In this document: piece by piece, positions 1 to 8,488 of the stretch
Numbering within the stretch: position 1 is the stretch's first letter
Layout of the letters: each line of letters begins with the position of its first letter
NCBI RefSeq assembly: GCF_900104845.1
Contig: NZ_FNSR01000001.1
Coordinates: forward strand, 2,790,001 to 2,854,000
Length of the DNA: 64,000 bases
Source: Paraburkholderia caballeronis
Lineage (GTDB): Bacteria > Pseudomonadota > Gammaproteobacteria > Burkholderiales > Burkholderiaceae
Direction of reading: 5' to 3'
Made by a program: the position numbers and the translations under genes
Notes under the pieces: model-generated
Database searches by the model: none
Told to the model about the DNA's origin: nothing
Seen by the model: the letters and a program-made list of their open reading frames with translations, nothing else

Positions 1-1994
1 TCGGCCTGCGCAAACGTGCTGCCCGCCGCGCTCACCTGCGCGAGCCGGGCGCGCTTCAGACCGGCCTTGCCGAAGTCGGTCCCGCGCAGCAACGCGCGGT
101 CGAAAACGGCCCCGTCGAGCCGGCTGCCGGCAAAAGACGCCTTGTCGAGCGTGGCGTTCGAGAAATCGGCGCTGGACAGATCGAGGCCGGATAGATCGAG
201 GCCGGTCAGGTCGTGGGCCGCGAAGCTTGCCCGTATCGCGTGGCGTGCGATCACGTCCTCGCGCGTGAGTGAAGCGGCGGCGATCTCTTCGGGAAGCGCC
301 TGCATCGGGGGAATGTCGATCGGCGGCGGCTTCGGCGCGGGCGGCGGCGCGAGCAGCGTGCCGAGCGCGGTGAAGTCGGCGGACGGGACAGCGGGCAACG
401 AAGCGCCGCCGAGGTTTTGCATCACGTCCGGCGGTAATCCGCGTGCAAGATCGGCGTCGGTCAGGTTGTGCTTCTGCATCAGTTCGCGCGTCCTCGCCTC
501 CATGCCGGCCAGCATCCGGTCGACGTCGCCGAACGACGCCGGGGTTTCCGGCTCCGGCCTGGGTCTGTACCTGTCGAAGTCCGCGTCGGTCAGCTTGTGC
601 TTCTGCATCAACTCTTGCGCGTCGGCATCCAGCCGGTCCACGAGCTTGTGCAGTTCCGCGACCGTCAGCGGCGGCTCGCCCGGCTCCGGCTTCGGCAGGT
701 ATCTGGCCAGATCCGCGTCCGTCAGGTTGTGCCTGAGCATCAACTCGTTCGTCTGGACGTTCAACTGGTCCGCAAGACCGTGCACCCGGACAAGCTCGGC
801 GTCGGCCTGCGCGGCAGCCTGGGCGGCAGTCTGCGCGGACGCCGCGCCCGACTCCGCCGTGGACGACGCTTCGGCCGCCGTCGCCGCAACAGACGCGCCA
901 GCCGCCGCTTCGGCCGGCGGCATGGCCGGGCCGGGTTGTTCCGCGTCGGCATCGGCGTCCGCAACCGGATCGATGTCCCGCAGGAATTCCGCGTGGTAAT
1001 GCGCGAACGGCAACGGGACATCGTCGAGGCGCTCCCATGCGGCCTTGACGTGCTTCACGTCGATCGCGTCGCCGGCGCAGGCAACCAGCGCGCGATAAAG
1101 CACGACGCCGCATTCGGCCTCGGGGAAAAACCAGACGGTTTCGGCATGCGAAGCGACTTCGCTGAATACATCGCCATCGGCCGTCTTCACGTTGACGAAA
1201 CAGCGCGCGCGCAGACCGGGCAGCCTGCCGCGCAGCAGGCTCGTGTGCGGATGCAGGTTGCCGATCTCGAAGGATTCGTTGCCCGCGAAATAACCGGACG
1301 GCAGACGCTGGTCGGGAGCGGCGCTCATGAACAGTTCCGCGCGCGTATCGCCCGGCAGATGCGGCCACTCGTGCTTGAGCCAACGCTCGTCGCAACGGCC
1401 GAGATGCTGCTGGCGCAGCGGCGCGGCGATATCGAACGCCCAGAAGCCCGCGGGCCGCCCCGGGTCGCCGCGATTCGCGATGCGACGCGATTCGTATTCG
1501 ACGTTGGGCAGCGGCCACCCGCGCGTGCCGTCCGGGTTCTGCGCTTGCGCGTGCCCTTTGCCCTGCACGTTGTCGGCAAAAGCCGCGCCGCCGAATGCGG
1601 TAGGCCGCCCGATCGGCATGCGCGCGAACGGCTTCGGCGCGGAAATCAGGCCGAGCGCGTTGAAGTGCCGGTCGCCCGTGACGATCAGATGCTTCGACAG
1701 CGCGCCGACGCGCACGCTCACGCGCTGCGATTCGATCGTCCTGCCTTCGGGAGCGTAGGCCGCGCCGTACAGCATGTATTCGCCAACGGGTTTCGGATAA
1801 CCTTCGTCCAGCAACGCCGTCTTGCCGAGGATCGGCTCGATGAGCGGCCATACGGCCGTGTCGTCGAGCAGCGAATCGAGGCAGGGATGCTCAAAACCGA
1901 ACGCGGCATACACGCCGATCGCCAGCAAATGCCGACCGGCAAGTTTCAGGCTTCGATACTGCACGGAAGCATTATCCGGCTTGATGATTTTCAT
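1..1994 (-). CDS. DUF2169 / pentapeptide-repeat T6SS accessory protein (3' end cut by window edge)
   Basis: At least 664 residues are readable from the ATG at 1994, and the frame is still open at base 1. Residues 1-340 resemble DUF2169, a domain encoded beside vgrG in many type VI loci and thought to help place effectors on the VgrG spike. Residues 342-400 are an Ala/Glu/Asp-rich linker. Residues 417-521 hold three imperfect copies of a motif like ELMxKHNLTDADLARYLPKP about 43 residues apart. From about 590 onward A(D/N)LxG-type pentapeptide repeats begin (for example LTGLDLSGLDLSSADFSNA). The start lies 3 bases after the vgrG stop, so the two genes are translationally close. The cognate effector is expected beyond the left edge. 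The domain call is by recognition; the adaptor role is inferred from family knowledge. Confidence 0.8.
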   Translation of the reverse strand, partial: MKIIKPDNASVQYRSLKLAGRHLLAIGVYAAFGFEHPCLDSLLDDTAVWPLIEPILGKTALLDEGYPKPVGEYMLYGAAYAPEGRTIESQRVSVRVGALSKHLIVTGDRHFNALGLISAPKPFARMPIGRPTAFGGAAFADNVQGKGHAQAQNPDGTRGWPLPNVEYESRRIANRGDPGRPAGFWAFDIAAPLRQQHLGRCDERWLKHEWPHLPGDTRAELFMSAAPDQRLPSGYFAGNESFEIGNLHPHTSLLRGRLPGLRARCFVNVKTADGDVFSEVASHAETVWFFPEAECGVVLYRALVACAGDAIDVKHVKAAWERLDDVPLPFAHYHAEFLRDIDPVADADADAEQPGPAMPPAEAAAGASVAATAAEASSTAESGAASAQTAAQAAAQADAELVRVHGLADQLNVQTNELMLRHNLTDADLARYLPKPEPGEPPLTVAELHKLVDRLDADAQELMQKHKLTDADFDRYRPRPEPETPASFGDVDRMLAGMEARTRELMQKHNLTDADLARGLPPDVMQNLGGASLPAVPSADFTALGTLLAPPPAPKPPPIDIPPMQALPEEIAAASLTREDVIARHAIRASFAAHDLTGLDLSGLDLSSADFSNATLDKASFAGSRLDGAVFDRALLRGTDFGKAGLKRARLAQVSAAGSTFAQA

Positions 1995-1997
1995 GCG

Positions 1998-4733
1998 TCA
2001 TCCCATCTTGATCGACGGTGCACTGATCGTCACGCTTGCCGTTGCCTGGATCCCCGCCTTCTGATGAACTATTTGCACCCCGCCCGGCGTTATCGCGACG
2101 TATTGGGCATCGCTGACCTTCAGCATGGCCTTGTTCGAAGCCTGCGCGATCACCTCTCCGCCCGCTGCGGTAACGGTTCCGTGCTCGATGGTCAGACAGG
2201 GATTACTCGGCCCGACCGCATTCGGCCCAGCCGCGACAGCCAGCGCAAGTCTGGTTTTGGCGTCGATTGAAATCGAATCCCCGCTGACATTGACATTCGC
2301 GGTCCCGCAAACCGCCACGTTGGTTTCCGAGTTGATGGAGAAGTCGGCTGCCGACTTCAGCGTCGCCGTCCCTTTGGACGTGACCGAATACTGGCTGCCG
2401 GCCGCGACGGAAACTTCGCCCGAGCCGCCCATGCTCATATCGGCCAGTTTGAGATTCATATAACTGCCGGCATTCTCGACGATAACCTGACCGTCCTCCT
2501 CGATCACTTGAGGAACGGCATTGGCGATCAGGCTGATGCCGCTTTTGTCGAGCCGCATGGTGCTCGTGTACGGCGAACTCTTCAGCGCGGTGTCGAGCGC
2601 CTTTGACGCGCTGTAAAGCGTATTGGCGATCCCGAGCCCGCTGATCAGACTGGCCGACGACTGCACGACCGCGGGAGACCATGCCCACGGATTGTCCTTA
2701 TCGACGCTCATCTTGCCGGTCTTGCTGACGCCGGAAGCATCGGCGCCCTCGGCGACGGCCAGCCCCGCCTGGCCGGCTATCGCCGCATTGGCCAGGTTAT
2801 AGCGCTTGAATGCGCGATTCAGGTTGTCGGTTGCCTTCGCGATGGCAACGCCCACGCCCGGCTCCAGTCCGGCGGTCAGCGTTATGAAATCGGAACCCAG
2901 CGTCTCGGCCTTCTTCGCCAGGCTCACCGCCGCGGCCGAATTCAGGCTGACCGACTTTCCAGCGGACCACGACGCGCTATAGCCGTAAGAAGCACTGAGA
3001 TTCATGCCGAGCGCAAAGCTCGAACCCGTGGAGACCGTCAGCGCATTCGACGGCCCCACCGTCACCTTGTTCGACGGCCCGATCGCGACGGAATTGCTCA
3101 CGCCGAGCGACACGCTTTCGGAATTGCCGGCCGTCGTCGTCATCAGGCTCCCGCCGCCGTTCGGGTCGATGGAGCCGATGCCGATCGTGCTGTTGTGATA
3201 CGGCGAATGCAGCCACATCACCTCCTTGTCCTTGCTATCCCCCAGATAAATCTGATTGCCGCCGGCCGACTTGATCCGGTTTTCATGCGCATTATTCTGC
3301 GTCACGACGTTCGCGTTCTCCGAGTTCGGCAGACTCCCGACGATCACCGGCTGGTCCGGATCGCCGTCGATGAACGACAGCAGCACTTCCGCATCCTTGT
3401 GCAGCGGGAAATGCATCCCGTGGTCGGCGCCCGCATAAGGCGTCGCCATCCGCAGCCGCGCCGAGCCCTTGTTCGCGTTCTTGTCGGTCTTGTCGAACGG
3501 CAGTTGCACCTTGTACTGCCCGTATTCGTCGAGGTCCGCGTATTGCCCGCTGCCCTCGCTGTCGATCGTCGCGTTCATCGTGCCGGCCACGCGCGGTTTC
3601 GCGGTCACGCGCTCGGCGCGATACTGGACCTCCGCCGGTATCGCGCGGAAGCTGTTGCGATAGACGATCTCGCCGCCGCGCGCGCCGTCGCCGCGCGCAC
3701 TGCTCACGCCGCTCAGCAGCGCGCCGGCCTGCGACCCTTCGTGATGCACCTCGGTCACGAGGTAGTCGCCGTTGAAGCTCTCGCGATAATGATGCGCGAG
3801 CCGCATCCGGTAGCCGCTGCGCACGCCCACCGCCGTTCCGTCGCCCGAGAACACCTTGCCGCCGCAGACGATCTCCTGCGCGCGCAGCTTCGCGTACCGC
3901 TCGCCCTCGGCCAGGTCGCGAAAGTTCTCGCCGTACAGCATCACCTCGCCGATCCCGGTTTCGGACACGGCCGCGCTCGCCTTCAGCGGCAGCGTCGCCT
4001 TGCGGTAGTTGTAGTCCAGCAGCACCACTTCGCGCGGCAGCGGCTTCTGCCGGTACACGAGGTTGCGCACCGAATCGGCGGCCGCGCCGGTATCCAGCGA
4101 ATCATCGGGCCGGTAGCTGAGCGGCAGCGCGTTCGCGTCGTGCATGATCCGGTCGTCGAGCACGATCAGTTTCTCGGCGTCGCCGGAATGATCGAAGTGG
4201 TAATAAAGGCCCTCCTTCTCCATCCAGCGCGACACGAAGTCGAGATAGGTCTCCTCGAACTGGCACACGAAACTGCGCGGACGGTAGCTGCCGGTCAGCC
4301 GGAACGCGTAGTCGGCCGACGTCAGCCGGCCGTTCTTCAGCACGCCTTCGAGGATGGCCGGAATGGTCTGCTCGTTCAGATAGACCTCCGAGATCCGGTA
4401 CAGCGACAGCCGCCACAGCCGCGGCACCAGCACCGCGCGATAGAACACGTAACCGTCCGCGCGATGCAACTGCTCGAATTCGGCCAGCACGCCGTGGTAC
4501 GGCGTGCGCATCGTCCCGTCGGGTCCGTAGATCGCGAAGGTCGCCGGATGGTTCAGCATCGTGTCGAAGTCGATCGACGCGTCGCCCGACACCAGCGTCA
4601 GCGTGAAGCGGAACGGCCGCGAGACCGCTTCGAAACCCTCCATCTCGACCACCGCGAACTTGTCGTCGCCGAACGCGGCCGACGTGAATTCGAACCGCCG
4701 GTTGGCGAGCGTCGTGCCGGAAGGGGAAGCCAT
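1998..4733 (-). CDS. vgrG: Type VI secretion spike protein VgrG (TssI) with long C-terminal extension
   Basis: 911 residues. The trimeric spike sits on the Hcp tube and carries effectors out of the cell. Residues 1 to about 350 match the gp27-like hub, with typical text such as RFTLTLVSGD and FVSRWMEKEGLYYHF. Residues 385-470 are the gp5-like OB fold (DLDEYGQYKVQLPFD, PLHKDAEVLLSFIDGDPDQP). Residues 480-540 match the start of the DUF2345-type region (NRIKSAGGNQIYLGD). Repeated xVxxGPSN strands at 540-570 look like a beta-helix. Residues about 600-720 are Ala-rich and predicted helical, and beta-type repeats resume from about 730 to the end. That helical block makes the protein longer than a minimal VgrG (about 650). 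Last genes of the T6SS row; an 89-base gap follows clpV. Confidence 0.95.
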   Translation of the reverse strand: MASPSGTTLANRRFEFTSAAFGDDKFAVVEMEGFEAVSRPFRFTLTLVSGDASIDFDTMLNHPATFAIYGPDGTMRTPYHGVLAEFEQLHRADGYVFYRAVLVPRLWRLSLYRISEVYLNEQTIPAILEGVLKNGRLTSADYAFRLTGSYRPRSFVCQFEETYLDFVSRWMEKEGLYYHFDHSGDAEKLIVLDDRIMHDANALPLSYRPDDSLDTGAAADSVRNLVYRQKPLPREVVLLDYNYRKATLPLKASAAVSETGIGEVMLYGENFRDLAEGERYAKLRAQEIVCGGKVFSGDGTAVGVRSGYRMRLAHHYRESFNGDYLVTEVHHEGSQAGALLSGVSSARGDGARGGEIVYRNSFRAIPAEVQYRAERVTAKPRVAGTMNATIDSEGSGQYADLDEYGQYKVQLPFDKTDKNANKGSARLRMATPYAGADHGMHFPLHKDAEVLLSFIDGDPDQPVIVGSLPNSENANVVTQNNAHENRIKSAGGNQIYLGDSKDKEVMWLHSPYHNSTIGIGSIDPNGGGSLMTTTAGNSESVSLGVSNSVAIGPSNKVTVGPSNALTVSTGSSFALGMNLSASYGYSASWSAGKSVSLNSAAAVSLAKKAETLGSDFITLTAGLEPGVGVAIAKATDNLNRAFKRYNLANAAIAGQAGLAVAEGADASGVSKTGKMSVDKDNPWAWSPAVVQSSASLISGLGIANTLYSASKALDTALKSSPYTSTMRLDKSGISLIANAVPQVIEEDGQVIVENAGSYMNLKLADMSMGGSGEVSVAAGSQYSVTSKGTATLKSAADFSINSETNVAVCGTANVNVSGDSISIDAKTRLALAVAAGPNAVGPSNPCLTIEHGTVTAAGGEVIAQASNKAMLKVSDAQYVAITPGGVQIVHQKAGIQATASVTISAPSIKMG

Positions 4734-4822
4734 GCTGATTCTCCGTGCGGGTTTTTCGTCAGGGTCGCGGTGCCGCGTCGCCGCGCCATGTCATTCAGTT
4801 GCGTTGGAAACCGGCTCGTGCG

Positions 4823-7459
4823 TCAGTCCGGAAACTTCACGACAAACTCGCTCTTTTCGTCCACGTCGAGCGCGATCCGTTCGAGCGGCTCGCCGCCGCT
4901 CATGCGCGACAGGATTTCCTGCGAGACGAGCGGCATCACGTTGCCGCGCAGAATGAAGTCGATGTTGCGCGCGCCGGTCTCGACCTCGGTGCAGCGCGCG
5001 GCGATCCGATCGACCACGGCGTCGCTGTACGAGAACGTCATCTTGTTGTTGCGCAGCAGGCGCTGCGCGATCTTGCCGAGCTTCAGGCGAACGATGCCCG
5101 CCAGTGCGTCGCGCGCCAGCGTGAAGTACGGGATCACCGTCATGCGCGCGAGCAGCGCGGGCTTGAAGTGGTTCGACAGGATCGGCCGCACCGCCGCGAG
5201 CAGCGAGTCGGCGTCGGGCCGTTCGCCGTCGGTCGTCATCTCGGTGATCACGTCGGTTGCGAGGTTCGAGGTCAGGAAAACGACCGTGTTCGAAAAGTCG
5301 ATCTCCTTGCCTTCGCCGTCGGACAGCACGCCCTTGTCGAACACCTGATAGAACAGGTTCAGCACGTCGAGATGGGCCTTTTCGACTTCGTCGAGCAGCA
5401 CGACCGAATACGGCTTCTGGCGCACCGCCTCGGTCAGCACGCCGCCTTCGCCGTAACCGACGTAACCCGGCGGCGAGCCGATCAGGCGGCTGACGTTGTG
5501 CTTCTCCTGGAACTCGCTCATGTTGACGACGACGGTGGACTTCTCGTCGCCGAACAGGATGTCGGCCACGCTCAGCGCGGTCTCGGTCTTGCCGACGCCG
5601 GACGGCCCGACCAGCAGGAACACGCCCATCGGCTGCTGCGGGTCCTTCAGGCCCGAGGTCGCGATCTTCAGCGTCTCGGCCACCGTGTGCAGCGCGTGGT
5701 CCTGGCCGCGAATCCGCGCCCGTAACGTGTCGCTCATGCGCATCACGCTGTCGGCCTGGTCGCGCAGCATCTTGCCGACCGGAATGCCGGTCCAGTCGGC
5801 AATGACCTTCGCGACCACGTCGGGATCGACGTCCACGCGCACCAGCGCCTGGTCGCCCTGGGTGCGCGCGAACGCGTCGCTCGCTTCTGCAATGCTCGCG
5901 GCGAGACGTTCAAGCTCGTCGTCCGACGCACCGTCGGCCTTCGCGTGCTGGCGCGCGGCGCGCGCTTCGAGCAGCGCCTGGGCCGCGCGCTGCTGGTCCT
6001 GCCAGGCGGCGCGCAATGCGTCCGCGCGTTCCCGCAGCGCCCCGAGTTCGACGTCGATCGCCGCGACCCGCGCGGCGTCCACCGGCTGCTGGTTGTCCGC
6101 GTCGCGCGCGAGACCGCGCTGCTCGCGTTCGAGCGCCTGGATCGCGCGCTCGGCGTCCTCCAGCACGTCGGGCTTCGCGCTTTGCAGCACCTTCACGCGC
6201 GCGCACGCGGTGTCGAGCAGATCGACGGCCTTGTCCGGCAACTGGCGGCCTGTGATGTAGCGGTTCGAAAGCTCGGCCGCCGCGACGATCGCGTCGTCGC
6301 GCATCACCACGCGATGCACGTCCTCGTATTTCTCCTTCAGGCCGCGCAGGATCAGGATCGCGGTCGGCAGGTCGGGCTCGTCGAGCTTCACGAGCTGGAA
6401 GCGCCGCGCGAGCGCCGCGTCCTTCTCGAAGTATTTTTTGTACTCGGCCCACGTGGTCGCGGCGACCGTGCGCAGTTCGCCGCGCGCGAGCGCCGGCTTG
6501 AGCAGGTTCGCCGCGTCCGACGTGCCGGCCTGGCCGCCCGCGCCGATCAGCGTATGCGCCTCGTCGACGAACAGGATGATCGGCTTCGCCGACGCCTTGA
6601 TCTCGGAGATCACGCCCTTCAGCCGGTTCTCGAACTCGCCCTTCACGCTTGCGCCGGCTTGCAGCAGCCCCATGTCGAGGCCGAGGATCGTCACGTCCTT
6701 CAGCGATTCGGGCACGTCGCCATCGACGATGCGCAGCGCGAGCCCCTCCACCACCGCGGTCTTGCCCACGCCGGGATCGCCGACGCAGATCGGATTGTTC
6801 TTGCGCCGCCGCGCGAGGATGTCGACCATCTGGCGAATCTCCGCGTCGCGGCCGAACACCGGGTCGATGTCGCCGGCGCGGGCCTTCGCGGTGAAGTCCT
6901 CGCAGAAACGCGCGATCGCTCTGCCGTCGCCGGACGGCGCGCTCGCGGCCGCGCCGCCTGCCTCGCCGGCGCCCTGCGCGCCCGTCTCGATCGACGCGGC
7001 GCATACCGCCGCGAATCCGGTCAGCAGCGTCTCGCGGTTCAGCGCGCGCAGCGGCTCCGCGTAGTCGCCGGTCGCGTAGAACGTCACGCGCGCGAGCAGC
7101 GCGAGCAGCACCGCGCCCGAACGGATGCGCGACTCGTGCAGATTGACCGACGCGATCAGCCACGCGTCCTGCAACAGTTCGAGCAGCAGCGGCGAAAACG
7201 CGGGGCGCCCCGCATTGCCGGTCCGCATCCCCTCGATCGAGAAGTCGATCGCGCGCTTGACCTGCGCGGCGTCGATGTCGTGCTGGCGCAGCAGCAGCGC
7301 GATGTCCGCCTGATGGTCGTCGAACAGCTTCGCGAGCAGATGCTCGACCGTGATCTCGTAGTGGCTCCGGCTCACGCAAAGCCCGACGCCGTCCTCCAGC
7401 GCCTGCTTCGCGTAGGCGTTGAGGCGCCCCACGAGGGGCTTGAGTTCGACTAGCAGCAT
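4823..7459 (-). CDS. clpV: Type VI secretion ATPase ClpV (TssH)
   Basis: 878 residues, normal for ClpV. This AAA+ unfoldase disassembles the contracted TssB/TssC sheath so that its subunits can be reused. The N-terminal Clp-N region is residues 1-150. AAA1 has Walker A GDPGVGKTA at 227-235 and Walker B ILFVDEAHTLIGAG near 295-308. A coiled-coil middle domain lies around 430-540. AAA2 has Walker A GPSGVGKTE at 618-626 and a Walker B-like VVLLDEVEKAH further on. A GGAGG Shine-Dalgarno lies 7 bases before the ATG. Separated from the general stress protein ClpB by its T6SS context and diverged N-domain. Codirectional with tssG upstream, 45 bases away. Confidence 0.96.
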   Translation of the reverse strand: MLLVELKPLVGRLNAYAKQALEDGVGLCVSRSHYEITVEHLLAKLFDDHQADIALLLRQHDIDAAQVKRAIDFSIEGMRTGNAGRPAFSPLLLELLQDAWLIASVNLHESRIRSGAVLLALLARVTFYATGDYAEPLRALNRETLLTGFAAVCAASIETGAQGAGEAGGAAASAPSGDGRAIARFCEDFTAKARAGDIDPVFGRDAEIRQMVDILARRRKNNPICVGDPGVGKTAVVEGLALRIVDGDVPESLKDVTILGLDMGLLQAGASVKGEFENRLKGVISEIKASAKPIILFVDEAHTLIGAGGQAGTSDAANLLKPALARGELRTVAATTWAEYKKYFEKDAALARRFQLVKLDEPDLPTAILILRGLKEKYEDVHRVVMRDDAIVAAAELSNRYITGRQLPDKAVDLLDTACARVKVLQSAKPDVLEDAERAIQALEREQRGLARDADNQQPVDAARVAAIDVELGALRERADALRAAWQDQQRAAQALLEARAARQHAKADGASDDELERLAASIAEASDAFARTQGDQALVRVDVDPDVVAKVIADWTGIPVGKMLRDQADSVMRMSDTLRARIRGQDHALHTVAETLKIATSGLKDPQQPMGVFLLVGPSGVGKTETALSVADILFGDEKSTVVVNMSEFQEKHNVSRLIGSPPGYVGYGEGGVLTEAVRQKPYSVVLLDEVEKAHLDVLNLFYQVFDKGVLSDGEGKEIDFSNTVVFLTSNLATDVITEMTTDGERPDADSLLAAVRPILSNHFKPALLARMTVIPYFTLARDALAGIVRLKLGKIAQRLLRNNKMTFSYSDAVVDRIAARCTEVETGARNIDFILRGNVMPLVSQEILSRMSGGEPLERIALDVDEKSEFVVKFPD

Positions 7460-7504
7460 GACGGACCTCCAAAGGCTTCGAAAATGGAATGAATGGGCAT
7501 GCGC

Positions 7505-8488
7505 TCAGAGCCGGAATTTCACGCGCGTCACCGGGTCGCCCGGCTGCGGCGCGAGCCAGGTGTCGAGGCCGACACGCGACCACGCGTTGCCGCCCAGCCG
7601 GGCCGGCTGCGGGTCGTCGGCGCGCAGCGCGATCTCGACTTCGACGAGCAGCGGATCGATCAGGTAAAAGCGCACGAGAAACCGCAACTGCGCGTGTCCC
7701 GGCATGCCCGGCAACAACTGGTGAAACAGCGCATGCGGCACGTCCGAGAAGCGGATGCGCAACTGGTTCGCGTAATCGTCGACCTCGGAACCGAGCCACG
7801 CGCCCTCGCCGAGCTGATGTCCCCGCACGCCGAGACGGCACCGCTGATCGTCGGGAATCGGCACGGCCTGCGGCACGCAGCACTCGATCCCGACGCGCAC
7901 TTCCGGCCACGCGTCGGCCAGCATCGTGCGCAGGCCCGACGCGCTGCGCGGACGCTGGCCGAGCAGCGCCGCATAACGCAGCAGCAGCGCGCTGCCGGGC
8001 TGCAGCCGCGCGCGCAGGTCCGCGTCGTCCAGCCCGACGAACGCATACAGACGGCCGAGCACGGTGGCGTCGCCGTCCTCGACGACCCGCTGTTCGAGCC
8101 GGTACTTCGACCACGCATCGAACAGCAGCGGGTACATCGCGTAATGCACGATGTCGAGGAATTCGCGGGTCGCGTGCCGCCCTTCCCGCTCCTCGTCGAA
8201 CAGGTCCTCGGTGTAGAAGGTCGGCAGCGGCGACGCGACGCCGTACAGGCCGAAGAAGTTCGCCGTGATGCGATGACGCCCGTCCGGCAGCGCGTCGATC
8301 GCAGCGATGTCGCTCTCGGGAAAATCGAGGCCGAGCTTGGGCCGCACGCGCGGTTCGCGCGGCTCGCCGCCGGCGTTGCGGTCGAACAGCCGCAACAGCC
8401 GGATGGCCTGGAAATAGGCAAACCGCTCGCCGTGCGCGAGCAGTTCGCCCTTCACAGAAGCGTCTGCTGCCCGAGTCTCGGCGGCCAT
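7505..8488 (-). CDS. tssG: Type VI secretion baseplate subunit TssG
   Basis: 327 residues, the usual TssG size. Together with TssF, TssE and TssK it builds the baseplate wedge. The frame is open far upstream, to 9829, but that extension is a shadow of tssF. The ATG at 8488 (MAAETRAADASVKGEL) puts the start 37 bases inside the end of tssF, the usual coupled arrangement, and leaves the family hallmark (FAYFQAIRLLRLF) near the N-terminus. Further family-like text includes FFGLYGVASPLPTFYTEDL and FLDIVHYAMYPLLFDAW. Start choice is fairly sure but not proven. Confidence 0.92.
   Translation of the reverse strand: MAAETRAADASVKGELLAHGERFAYFQAIRLLRLFDRNAGGEPREPRVRPKLGLDFPESDIAAIDALPDGRHRITANFFGLYGVASPLPTFYTEDLFDEEREGRHATREFLDIVHYAMYPLLFDAWSKYRLEQRVVEDGDATVLGRLYAFVGLDDADLRARLQPGSALLLRYAALLGQRPRSASGLRTMLADAWPEVRVGIECCVPQAVPIPDDQRCRLGVRGHQLGEGAWLGSEVDDYANQLRIRFSDVPHALFHQLLPGMPGHAQLRFLVRFYLIDPLLVEVEIALRADDPQPARLGGNAWSRVGLDTWLAPQPGDPVTRVKFRL

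Noticed and set aside
3195..5348. Open frame of 717 codons on the plus strand opposite vgrG and clpV
   Set aside because: Low-complexity Arg/His-rich shadow spanning two real genes.
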